Part shown: positions 33,828-44,412 of the stretch, piece after piece
Layout of the letters: each line of letters begins with the position of its first letter
Position numbering within the stretch: the stretch's first letter is position 1
Made by a program: the position numbers and the translations under genes
Notes under the pieces: model-generated
The model's input: only the letters and a program-made list of their open reading frames with translations
Database searches by the model: none
What the model was told of the DNA's origin: nothing
NCBI GenBank assembly: GCA_932294295.1
Contig: OW028584.1
Location: forward strand, 21,111,638-21,175,637
From: Alitta virens
Taxonomy: Eukaryota; Annelida; Polychaeta; Phyllodocida; Nereididae
Direction: 5' to 3'
Length of the DNA: 64,000 nucleotides

Positions 33828-36060
33828 GTAAGTTGAGATTACTTTCTCTGTTTGGAATTAAATTCAGTTTTCTATCATATTTTTGTACAAAGTTTACTAG
33901 AGTTGAATTTGCAATAGGTTTGCTGTAGAAGTTTTTCACATTTTTAGTATATTGCTAGGGATATATAACACAGATTGAAGTTTGTTTACCTGCAGACCAA
34001 AGTCTACAGGTTTGCATGTATCAGAGAATTAAATGAATTTAATGGAAGTCTTGCATCGCTAATGTATTGGTTGTATTTTCTGCGGACAAAGCTGTTGTAT
34101 TGCTCACATTTGGAAATTGGGAAAAAGGTCACTTCATGGGTGATTCGGTGTTTGAATTTATGAAATGGAAAAAAGGTCACTTCATTGGTGATTTGGTGTT
34201 TGAATTTATGAAATGGGAAAAAGGTCACTTCATTGGTGATTTGGTGTTTGAATTTATGAAATGGGAAAAAGGTCACTTTATTAGTGTAGGAAAAAAGTCA
34301 CATTGAATCTGTCGTTTATCAGTGAATTCAAATATGCTGAGGCCTTACAATTAAGGTCATGTATTATTAATAATAGACTACCTTTAAGTTTTGAGAGAAC
34401 TTTACTGAGAACTAAAAGTCATAACTGTCAAATATACGGCGATAAGACCACATACATTTTAAGACAGCTGTATAGACTCCCAGTTTTGATATTGACTGTG
34501 GGGTTCTTCTGCATATGTTTGCGTTTTGTGAAACTTTCCAAATCTAACATGATGGGAGCAAAGAAAGGAGATTTTGTAACTGAGCTTTTAGCTAAGTGAT
34601 TACACAAGGATTTATAATACTACCTGTGTACAGTATTTTGTAGGTTATTGTAGTATACACCTGTATTTAAGTACAACCTGACAGAATAATTTAATCTCTA
34701 CAAATCCTGCTGTGTGCCAGTAATCTGTGGTTTTTCATTTGCCCTACAGCAGTATATTGTTCAGGTGGAATACACCTGTTTGACCTGGAGTGGTTCCTTG
34801 CATGACCATTCAGCAACGGAGTCAGCCTGGGAGAATCCATGTCACTGTATTTTTGTACTCACAATGACTAACTTGGCTTACAAGATGCACTTTGGTTCAC
34901 TTAGCCTGACAACTGGCCTGGAATTAGTGTTCAGGCTAAGGTTCACTGAGATAAAAGATAATTAAAAGTAATGATGTCATCAACCATTGCGATGACATCA
35001 TCACACAATTGACCAAAAAGTGACAGCTGGTAGCACAGAGAAGATGTACCCAGATGGGCCACTGTAATTGAACCAATGTATGCCTGTTCAGTGTTAGTTT
35101 TTTACAAAATGACCAGCCTGCAGTGACGGTTTCATTTATATCAAAGCAATGGAAGAATTTGTTCATTTTAATACACTAATAAAAATGAAATAATTAATCT
35201 TATGGATTTATAAGTAAATCACATAATAAAGAAAAATGTAATACCCAGGGTTATTGTTTCACATTATTTCAAGGTCGCAAATATGTAATAATAACAACAA
35301 TCACAGTGACGTCATTTCAGATGTTATGATTATGACATAATACAGCAAAGGTAGTCAGGATTGCATTGCTTTGGGATATTGTCGCTACTGTATTATTTTC
35401 ACGATGTCAAAATGTCTTGCTTGAGCGAAACTTTGACCCCTTGGGCTGGAATTGTGGAGGATTACAACTGTTGCCATCTATAATAACAACTGGCAATAGT
35501 CATGGCTGGACAAATGGAAGGCCTTGCAGGTGCTGTCCTCTGTCAGAAAAAAGCATGACACTATGACACCATATTCCAAATATGGTAGTGCTTTGGCCTT
35601 CTTTCATTGTGCAATACGTTTCTGTTGCTTCCAATAAGAAGGGAGATGAACAAACGCACACATTTAGCCCATTCAGGGCAAAGGTTACTGTGCAAGCTCC
35701 ATGCACGGCGAACTTTGCCAATGGGAAAATGCTACGTAGTACTGTATAGGCCTATTCATTTTGTATAAACAACAATCTTGGTCTTGCTTAAATTACTTGT
35801 CAAGTAAGCTCAGCCAATATCATTGCTATGGGTGTGTCAGTAGACTCAGAACCTGAGCCAATTTATCAGATAAATACATCTGTCATATGTAATTAGTACT
35901 GATCGTGTGTATGGTATCACGAGACAGCTGTGGTCCATATTTTCACACACAATACTTAACAGTCTATTACTTTGACCATGTCTAAGTGAATTATCTCACA
36001 TCACATCCACCAGGGGGCTAGTAGAGGTCTTTCTCACAAGCGTTATGTCATAGGCCTGGC
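33828..36060. other. no gene recognised; possible ERICH2 intron 8
   Basis: Apart from the 48-base minisatellite and a repeat fragment at 35975-36078, I see no feature. An exon completing the ERICH2-like gene may lie here. Several acceptor-like sites exist (for example CCCTACAG at 34742-34749 and CTCTGTCAG at 35536-35544), but none opens a convincing coding exon. Confidence 0.4.
34119..34285 (+). repeat. 48-bp minisatellite
   Basis: The motif AAAAAGGTCACTTCATTGGTG recurs at exact 48-base steps (GGTCAC at 34127, 34175, 34223 and 34271). Because 48 is a multiple of three, open frames persist on both strands; these are not genes. Confidence 0.95.
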
Positions 36061-36078
36061 AGCAAGGCTCACTGAATA
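35975..36078 (-). repeat. inverted fragment of the 41/46-kb duplication unit
   Basis: In reverse complement it reads GTGAGCC, TGCCAGGCCTATGACATAA, GTGAGAAAGACCTCTACTAG and CCCCCTGGTGGATGTGATGTG. These phrases occur at 41041-41100 and 41755-41780, so part of the duplicated segment is itself a dispersed repeat. Confidence 0.75.
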
Positions 36079-36188
36079 TAATATATATATATATATAAAT
36101 CATTTATTTCATTCACAAGTGTACATGGAATATTTGTAAAAAGGAAATTTTAAATTAGATAAAAGTCACATTGTACAAATAAAGTCCA

Positions 36189-36452
36189 TCATAAAATCAA
36201 TATCATCACTTGTAAAACCACAGCGTCACCATTTCTAAAATCAATAAGTTCTAAGATCAGAGGGATCATATCACAGTCAGTCTTAATTTGTTTCAACTTG
36301 AGGTAGCTGCCCATCACTAAACTCTTTGGTACATCCAAGTGTGTAGCGATCACATGTAAGTTGCTGCCAATAATAGTTCTTGGGTCCTGCAGGCACATCT
36401 TAGCCAAAAAAGCTATCCTTTGATTTTTACTTGTTAAAATTGTACGTAGCAT
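36189..36452 (-). other. 87-codon frame, possibly retroelement-derived
   Basis: The frame (MLRTILTSKNQRIAFLAKMC and onward, with DPRTIIGSNLHVIATHL) has a protein-like composition and sits between two (TA)n runs at about 36080-36097 and 36474-36492. No family is recognised with certainty. It may be a mobile-element remnant or an exon of an unrecognised gene. Confidence 0.3.
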
Positions 36453-36492
36453 CTTAGTAAACCTGGCATAGATGTATATATATATATATATA

Positions 36493-37068
36493 TGTGACGC
36501 ACCATGTAAAAAGGGGGCTAATGGGTGGATTTTTCAAAAATTAGTTTTTGATGGCAAGTAATTGCCTAACATGTGTAGTTTATGGAAATGTAAAAAATTT
36601 CCAGATATCTCAATCTTTAGTGGTCATATGGGGTATTTGAAAATTTGATGTTTTCGCGCACATAACCACTGAGACGTAATGAGCAGCAACACAGGCACTT
36701 GTAAAACTATGCATTACGTTTTATGGCATATCTACATTATATGTCGTTCAAAACTTACATGATTTGGATATGTGATAATGAGGTAACTTTTCTATACTCA
36801 ACTAAAATTGTGAGCTGCTACAATAATCACTTTTTGTAAAATTTAACATTAAAATTGGTGTCTTGAAAATCCGGTTTCCGACGTAAAAACAACCTCTGTA
36901 TTTGGTTTTTTATCTCGGTTGCTCATTCACCAACAATTACCAAAATCTAGCATTGTGTTTGTCATGACATTTTCTAAATTTCTGAAATTTCATAATTATA
37001 TGTGCAACATTTTTAACACAATTGAGCCTCAAACATGGGCTACCAGCTGAGGTTAATATTCTTACTAC
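36493..37068. other. AT-rich stretch without recognised features
   Basis: It follows the (TA)n run and starts GTGACGCACCATGTAAAAAGG. It may belong to a larger mobile element ending in the fold-back unit downstream. No coding frame is convincing. Confidence 0.35.
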
Positions 37069-37891
37069 GGAAGCCTACTAGTGCCAGACACAACTTTTAA
37101 ATTTACGGTTTTTGTTGCGTAACTTTTTTAATTTGTGGTTTTTGATACATAATTTTTTTCATATGCGTTTTTTCTACATAATTTTTTTGGATTGTGTTTT
37201 TATTATACAATTGTTTTTTCATTTGCGTTTTTTGCATTCTAATTTTTTTTTGCCTTTTTATGGTACATCATAATTTTTTTTGTGTTTTTTCCCACAATTT
37301 TTTTCAGTATGCATTCTTTGCTACATGATTTTTTTTCATCTGTCTTTTGGCTACATAAGTTTTTTCAAGGGTGCATTTATGCAAAAATAAAATTTTATTT
37401 TGCAGTTTTTATCATTTGTGACTTTTGCTAAATAATTCGTTATAATGTGTTCTTTGCTACATGATTGTTCATCATTTTTGATTTTTGGTATGTAACATTT
37501 TTTCACTTTTTTTATCCAACATAATTTTTCAGTGTGTGCATTTTTTTATACGCAATTTTTTTTGAGTTTGTGTTTTTCATTACATAAATTATTCTAAATT
37601 ATATATATATTTTTTACATTACATTTGAATCTTTTTGCTATTATTCGCAAACATTTGCGAATAAACGCAAAACTATTTAACTCCTTCTAGAACCAATTGA
37701 GCAGAACAAAAAAATTATGTAGCAAAAAAACACAAATTCGAAAAAAAAATTGCAGCAAAAAACTTTAATATTTGCGAATAAATGCAATATTATTTAACTC
37801 CTTCTTGAACCAATTGCGTGAAAACGAAAAAAATAAAGTGGCCAAAAACGCCAAAAAAAAAAGAAGTTGTATGTGGCACTAAAAGGCTTCC
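37069..37891. mobile_element. fold-back / TIR element with T-rich and A-rich arms
   Basis: The ends GGAAGCCTACTAGTGCCAGA and its counterpart (TGTGGCACTAAAAGGCTTCC at the right end) are inverted repeats. The left arm (37090-37620) is a string of diverged T-rich units such as GCTACATAATTTTTTT. The right arm (37690-37865) is A-rich with similar units in inverse sense. Between them, two direct copies of ATTTAACTCCTTCTTGAACC-type sequence lie at 37672 and 37792. No transposase is present. Confidence 0.65.
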
Positions 37892-39150
37892 ATATATGAG
37901 AGTTAGAACATATAGAACTAAAAGGGGACAGCACTAATTTTGATCTAATGCTAAAATTATGACAAATATACCAAATGATAGCTCAAAGGCTCTACTTTAA
38001 GTATATAGCTAATGATGCTCTGAGTATTATTTTGGACAAATTGGGGGACATCATAAAAAGGTCAGTTTTTCTAGAGTGACCCCTCTTTTTTATTGTCTCA
38101 TATAGATTATTATAATAAGTTACAATCGGGTACAATGTTATATTAAATTCATATGGCTGGACATTTTTTAATTGCAAGATTTGTAAAAAAATTAGACTTT
38201 TTGAATTGGCTTGCTTTTTCTTCGGATCCCCTGAAATTATTGTTCTCTTTTATGTTTCTAATGAAAATGGTCTCAAAATGTTCCTGAAAGTCCACTGCAT
38301 GCAATAACATCACCTGCTTTTATAGTTATAGCATTGCAATTAAATTATTAATTATTAGGCTGGATATGAGTCGGAATGAGTGGGGAAAAGCACAAGAATA
38401 GAAAACATTCAATAATTTGAAAATTAGCATGCTGACCCCCCAATTTGTTTCCATATTTTAGCCTAATTATCCCAGGCAGAGGTTTGAGCTAATGCAGACT
38501 AATTGTAGACTGCAGAACGTGATTGATTTCTTTATTTGTAGATCTAGTAACATTGCCAAGCTGTTCCTACTTTGACACTGTTGACTTTCTGTATAATGTG
38601 TGTGCAGGTGGATTTGTCACACTTAATTTCCGAAGCAGAACTCCAACGCTATTGTATATACATTGATATAATTTGGTATCTTATTAGTCTGCATGGCCAA
38701 GTTGTGACTTTTGATAGTCTCATTGACTTGTCTCAACTTTGTTTGAAGGATTTGGGAAAACATTTTTAAAGATTATTTTGCTTTTCCTAAGCAGTACTCG
38801 GATACTACTGCACCTACATGCTTTGTTATTTTATGTCTAAAATATTTTATTTGTGCCTTTTGGTGTCCTTATGGCCATAAATACTATAGAATATATGTGA
38901 AAAATTCATGTTTTCTAAAGCCTGTATCAACTTGGTCTCACCTACTAGTGTACCTAAACATGTTATTTGTCTTCTAAAATGTCTATATTGTAATACTTTA
39001 AATTTCGAAGCTTCATTTTGACATATATTGCCCTTTCTTTTTTATAATTGTGGAAATTATGCAAAAATTGCTGAACTTGTGTTGTTTGCTACATTTCATA
39101 ACCCCTGGTACTCTATGATACACTGATATCACAAACCTTTGGAGAATTAA
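37892..39150. other. no recognised feature
   Basis: AT-rich sequence without convincing coding frames, RNA genes or repeats. Confidence 0.4.
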
Positions 39151-39152
39151 GC

Positions 39153-39920
39153 GTACAGTGCCTTACAGAGGTATCCTGGACCATGCATGCTAGCAAATAT
39201 GCCCCCCATTATAATTCTTCTCATGACATAAAAGACACATGCATTAATCACACAAGTTTTTTCAGATGAATATTTAATGATATCAATAAAAAGATGCAGA
39301 AAAACAAATTATTATACTATTATATACAGCTGTAACATTATGTAATCACATGCATGCTAAATCCCTTTAATCAGGCAATTTGATAAGATGCTATTGTTGA
39401 ACCCAGAATTCTTTTTTTTGTTGTTCAGACATACCCTACTAGTCATATAGTGGTTATACTGGGGAACTTTCATTTGATATTTTCGGCACTTATCAGGTGA
39501 ATGCAGGAATCTGGTAGCAACTGTTGATAACTTCTTCTTTCTGCCCCGCCCAGGTTGATTAGCCACTGTACCTTTAGCTTTGAATTTGCGAAATAATGCA
39601 TCCAACTGTGTCTTTTGAAATATTCAGTATCTTAGCTATTTTTGTATCATTTTCCTTGCTAGTGCAATGCCTAAATCTCTTCTCTGATGTTTTTGTGAGT
39701 ATTCTCTTGTTTGAGCCATGTCTCCAGTTGACAATGACATGAATCTAATGATTTAAGGCAGTGATTAAAACTGAAACACCAGCACTCAATAACCCAATCA
39801 AAGCTGCTTGTTTTCAGTTTTTGTTATTCACTATTTGAACTGTTTGAACAACCCCCAATTTGCTAATCTGCGCTTTTATGAGTAATTGTATGTAGGGGTT
39901 GAATAATTTTAAGAAGACAG
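39153..39920 (-). pseudogene. Tc1-like transposon remnant
   Basis: The left end TACAGTGCCTTACAGAGGTA matches the terminus typical of vertebrate-type Tc1 elements. The minus strand then carries the 5' part of a transposase: MAQTREYSQKHQRRDLGIAL just below 39720, a frame break, AKILNISKDTV, another break, and LFRKFKAKGTVANQPGRGRK with KKLS (about 39605-39530). This is the paired helix-turn-helix DNA-binding region. The catalytic DDE region is missing, and the phrase GGGGTTGAATAATTTT (39896) is the usual subterminal sequence of the other end, but its inverted terminus is not seen. Confidence 0.8.
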
Positions 39921-40164
39921 CTATAATTAAAAGTAGTATATCGTGATTCATCAGAAAAACAAACCTTGTCTCGTATTTGTTTAGTTGGTATATTTAAAGC
40001 AAAAAAAAAGAGCTAATATGCCAAAAAATCACACAAAATCAGGTCATGCCTGCCATTTGAGTGCACGGTCTGACTTAACTTTAGCAATTATTTTGCTCCC
40101 TGGGTAATATACTTGAGAAAAAAAATCTAATATTGTAAAAAAAAAAAGATAACAAGAAAGGTGT
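39921..40164. other. no recognised feature
   Basis: AT-rich spacer between the Tc1 relic and a SINE fragment. Confidence 0.4.
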
Positions 40165-40314
40165 GGTGTCCTGTATATGCTGAGGTAAAATACCCCACCC
40201 TTAGGGAAAATGTGTACCATAGTGTGGACACCTAGCCTATATCATTCCATCATTACATCTACCCCTGCCAGTTGGTCATGTAAGCTGGCTAAGCTTCAGT
40301 AGCATTGAGGCATT
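40165..40314 (+). repeat. SINE family B, 3' part
   Basis: TATGCTGAGGTAAAATACCC, GTGTGGACACCTAGCC, CATTACATCTACCCCTGCCA and GGCTAAGCTTCAGTAGCATT follow the body and tail of the full copy at 57.5 kb. The tRNA-like head is absent. Confidence 0.7.
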
Positions 40315-40779
40315 TAACAAAAAAAGGATAATGCATGCCTGTTATAATGAGTGAGGGAAAAAATTAGAATAATTATGAAATAAAATCTTAATTTTCCAAT
40401 TTCTGACTGAACTGATATCTTTGAGGTCAATTTATGATTATTATGAATAAATATATTTAAGAAACACATGTGGTAGGTCAAGTCAAGTGCAATCCTGGCA
40501 AAATTTTGAGACATTGTTTATGTCTGGGCCATTATTTCTTGATACATTTTGTATTGTTGCTATTTTTTGTTACATGGTAGACTATTTACAACAAAAAATG
40601 TCACAAAATAATATTTTGTCAATCATTGAGATCTTAACCAATCAAATTAAATTAAACTTTGCAATGTCTCTCCCACTGAACACATTGGCCAATGAGCTTC
40701 TTAAATAGGTGGACAATGTTTCCAATGCCTGCATAGCCTGCAGTCAGATGATTAACTTAATGTTTTTTTTTTTATAATT

Positions 40780-40900
40780 ACGCACGCCTGGCTTGCTTGC
40801 ATTTCCCCGCCAATTTCGCAGTTATGACGTCACCACCCGTAAGCCCCCTTTTCCCGTGGCGCGCCACATATATACTATTTTCCAGTTCTCTGTGGGAACA
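40780..40900 (+). promoter_or_regulatory. promoter-like GC block with CRE palindrome
   Basis: Within AT-rich surroundings, a short GC-rich block contains TTCCCCGCCAATTTCGC (E2F/CCAAT-like), the full cAMP response element TGACGTCA at 40825-40832, a GTGGCGCGCCAC palindrome (40857-40868), and a TATA-like ACATATATACT. The order looks like a core promoter reading to the right, but no coding exon could be tied to it. It could also be a mobile-element terminus. Confidence 0.4.
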
Positions 40901-41067
40901 TTTGCCTTGCGTATTATTGTCACTTCAGCAGGATCTACTGTGTTGGAAGCAGTTATCTAGACCTGACCATCTCATCTTATCCTAAATCATTGGAAAGCCT
41001 GACTACAATAGAGCAATAAGAATTGTCTGCGATGATAGTGCTCTCTTGTGAGAAAGACCTTGACTAG

Positions 41068-42700
41068 CCCCCTGGTGGATGTGATGTGAGATAATTCACT
41101 TAGACTAAGATCCAGGGACAATCTTAGTAGCTGAAGGGGTCAACATATAACTGGGTTATGGATGAGATTTTCTCATGTGGAGCCTGTTAGAGTAGCTGGC
41201 CTGCTCCGATGCCAGATTGCATTACGTCCATTGCCATTTCTGGCTGAGTTATCACCAAATAACGCACTGAATGAGATTAAATGTAACAAGATTAGAAGGA
41301 GTGGGAAATCTTCGTGAGTTCTGTCGCCTGATCTTGTGAGATTCTGCTCCTTCTCTGCAGTATAGTGTTTGGCAGTTACCTTTGAGAAACCTCTTAAAAA
41401 CCATAATGATTCTTAATCTGATATTATAGATGATATTAGCAACCTAATGATAGAGTCCTCTGTAATTTAAACCGTTACCAAAGAGTGTAGGTAACTGAAA
41501 GAAAGAATAAATGCATATAAGAACTCTGAAGGAGGCTGTTGTATTCAAATGTAAGATAGACAATGCAATTGTATTACTTTATTACCAACACTTGCATCTA
41601 GTAGGGATTAATGTGTATTTAATGTGTTTTAGTGCATGAACACTCTATGAAATATCAGGCTATACTCTAGCTCATGTTCTTTTGTTGTGAGGTTCGTGCT
41701 TGAGAGTGATGGGAAAAAGTGCAGTATAGTGGACCCAGATTTATGACCATATAGTGAGCCTCGTTGCCAGACCTATGACATAAAAATGCTTGAATTCAAT
41801 GTATGATGTCACAAACTAATGAGGGGGGTTTTCATCTTCACAGTAAAGACACAGTTTATTTTTTATTTTTGTTGGGGGCTGCCTCAAAAACCCCCCCTAC
41901 TCCACACCAAATGTTATTTTAATTGTGCTAAAACTTCAAACATATACAATTTCATATTTCATGGATGCCACATATGAGCATAAATGTGGGTCCGCTTTAC
42001 TGCACTAAACCCAAATGATGTCATAGTTTGAAGGTGCTTGCCTAAAAACCATAGAGCAGATCCTCTGTTACTATTTGCTCCACTCCAGGCATAATAATGG
42101 AGAGCTAGCTATTTTGACAGTGATTGTGGAGAGCTTATAGCCTGGTGCAGGTAATTCTGTAGTTGTTTATTCCCAAGGAGTTGAGAAAAACTCAAGCTGG
42201 AACTGATCTGCCAGCAGTTTTTCAGCTGAAGTGAGAGGCTATGATGGTACTACAATCACATGAAAACCCCCTGCCTTTACCTTTACTTTAACATTCTAGA
42301 AATATATGAATTTAATTGTTGTATTTTAAACAAACAGCTGATTGTCTGAGTGAATGCCATTATAGAGCAGTGCAGGAATATTGACTACAACAATTTTTGG
42401 CCTTAGATGTGAATGTTTCACATTTGGTGAATGGGAAAAATGAGGTGATGTCCTCAGCACCTAAATGCTGCTTAAGTAGGCTTGATTCAGGGCTAGAAAG
42501 TAATCAAGCCAGCCTTAACAAACCAAAAGACAAGAAATTGGCCAAGTCTAAAAGCCACTGTCGAACAATAATGGGGTTTGTTAGAATGCCTGTCATGTGG
42601 TACTGTTGTTAGCCTAATGACAATGGCATTGTTATGCAATGAGGCTGACCCAGACAGAGTCATTTGTCAGAAAGACAGGGAGATTGCCTGTAAAGATAGT
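41068..42700. repeat. direct duplication, copy 1
   Basis: From CCCCTGGTGGATGTGATGTG to GATTGCCTGTAAAGATAG, this stretch matches 46428-48112 over its whole length with scattered substitutions and small indels, judged by eye. Both copies have the same orientation and lie about 5.4 kb apart. Confidence 0.92.
42397..42612 (+). other. 71-codon frame in duplication copy 1
   Basis: The frame follows a pyrimidine-rich acceptor-like site (TTTTTGGCCTTAG at 42394-42406) and encodes DVNVSHLVNGKNEVMSSAPK, then CCLSRLDSGLESNQ, a Lys-rich block and GFVRMPV. The copy at 47813-48028 is nearly identical. In the shared reading, the differences I see before the final codons are third-position and silent (GAT/GAC and AGT/AGC). 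It may be an exon; no family is recognised. Confidence 0.3.
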
Positions 42701-43555
42701 TGTATAGTATTGCTCAGCTGTGTAAGATGAACTGGTCCACTGTTTTGCATCATGGCTAATTTTCCATGTTGTATCACACAAACAGTAAATTGTCAACCCT
42801 GCCATTTAAGAATGTCTTACTGCGTGTTTTGATTTTAAGCAGACTTCAAAAAGGTTATCAAGAAGGTTATCCTTTATAGAAACATTTCCCTTGTCTTTTC
42901 AAGCTAGGCTCTTCTAAAGTTCATGAAGTTTCACTCTATAGCTGCACTGAATGTCACGATCGTGTTGAAAAGTTTTTTTTTGTTTTTATTGTTTTGGCTT
43001 ATTTTCATCTTTCTTTCAAGGCTATGTATTTTATTCTCAGTATTGTAAGATTCAGTCCTATTTGTGTGTTTTCTGTTTCGTCACTGTGTTTGTAATCATA
43101 TTTACCCCTCATTTTTGACGAAACAAGAATGTTTTCATTTCTGCCTTTCCAGTTTTCCAATTCCCCCTATTAACTTTTTAATCCGGCATCTTCCTCTTGT
43201 CTTTTCACTTGACCTGTTTCTTTCCTATTAGAAACATCCGTCAAGCCATATTTCTTATTTGAAAATGAAAATTCTAACAATGCAAACCTTTCCGTGGCTT
43301 TTCACTTTCAGCTCAGCTCAATTAAGATCATGGCGAACACCTATTACAGGATGTGCACACTGCACAACTTTAGTTGCAAGGAACAAAATTAAATTGCTAA
43401 AGCTTCATCTTTCCTCCTAGCAATGTATGGGAATAGATAATTTGGGGCATGTTTTTATTGCTTTGTGCTTGGTTATTTCACCCTATATATTTATCTGGTT
43501 CAACCTTAACTTTCTTTTTCTGTTTAAATGAACATACTGTTGTTTTGGAAAGGTT
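42701..43555. other. no recognised feature
   Basis: Noncoding sequence between the duplication copy and a LINE tail. A single ATG-rich stretch around 42950-43250 has no convincing frame. Confidence 0.4.
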
Positions 43556-43745
43556 TTTGTTGGAGTCTATTTGAAGTCTGGGAGGCACCTCAGCAGCGAC
43601 ACTCCATGTCTTGGAGGCGTCCTCTCATATTACATATACAATGAATATAATTATTTCTTGTATATATGTTATGACAAAATGTAGTTGATATAATATGAAA
43701 TAATATAATATGTAATATGAAATAAATGATTCTGATTCTGATGTT
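43556..43745 (+). repeat. LINE 3' end with (GATTCT)n tail
   Basis: GGAGGCACCTCAGCAGCGAC, CTTGGAGGCGTCC, then AT-rich sequence and ATGAAATAAATGATTCTGATTCTGATG. The short 6-base tail repeat and the preceding block are typical of CR1/L2-like LINE ends and resemble the copy at 51.3 kb. Confidence 0.65.
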
Positions 43746-44149
43746 GAAATCAAAGCACTGACTTTCTAGTGATGTCACATTTAACATCAGTATTACCATT
43801 GATTACCCAGCAACTTTTGTTGATGTGGTATAAAATTGAACAATTCATTCATGAATCATTTACCCCTCATTTAACAGTTTAAATCTCGAACAACTGACTC
43901 AGATTTAATCCAGCATAAAAATGCATAATGGCGTCGGAATCTGGTTTAAAAGCGTAAAGTGAAGATATTATCTGGGTTATTGCTTGAATTGTGTTACGTT
44001 AAAACTTATATAAGGCATGAGTTATGTGGTTATTGCTTTCACAGACGTTTTTCTCTAGTGCTCTGTTACAACCAGCCTAGTGGCTCTTGCTCACAGTGTC
44101 CATCAATTTTTCTTATCCTCTTTGAGATCTTACAGCCCATCTCTACGTA

Positions 44150-44412
44150 AGACGAAAGGTCTCCTCTCCTGGCGATTTTATCAAGCTAATCTGCAGCCTG
44201 GTGGTTATTGTAGCCTTGGAGGTGGCCATTTGCAGCAGTTTGGCAGCTATTTTATCAGAGGAGGCAGCCATTTGCAGCAGTGCCATCCTGGTCCTTTGGG
44301 GCAATCTTTTTGTCATTTTGGCCTCGTTAAATGGCTGGCATCCATGCGACTGCATGAATTACTGAACTGTCAGCTTGTTTTGAAGCCCCTTGTAGTCAGC
44401 TCACTACATAAC
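44150..44412. repeat. second duplicated block, copy 1
   Basis: GGTCTCCTCTCCTGGCGAT, CTGCAGCCTGGTGGTTAT, AGCAGTGCCATCCTGGTC and CAGCTTGTTTTGAAGCCCCT recur in the same order at 49048-49300. The block follows the 41-kb duplication as its partner follows the 46-kb one, so the tandem duplication extends this far with more divergence. Confidence 0.75.

Noticed and set aside
34004..34306. Open frames on both strands with repeated FPFHKFKH or GHFIGDLVFEFMKWEK units
   Set aside because: They are products of the 48-base minisatellite, whose period is a multiple of three.
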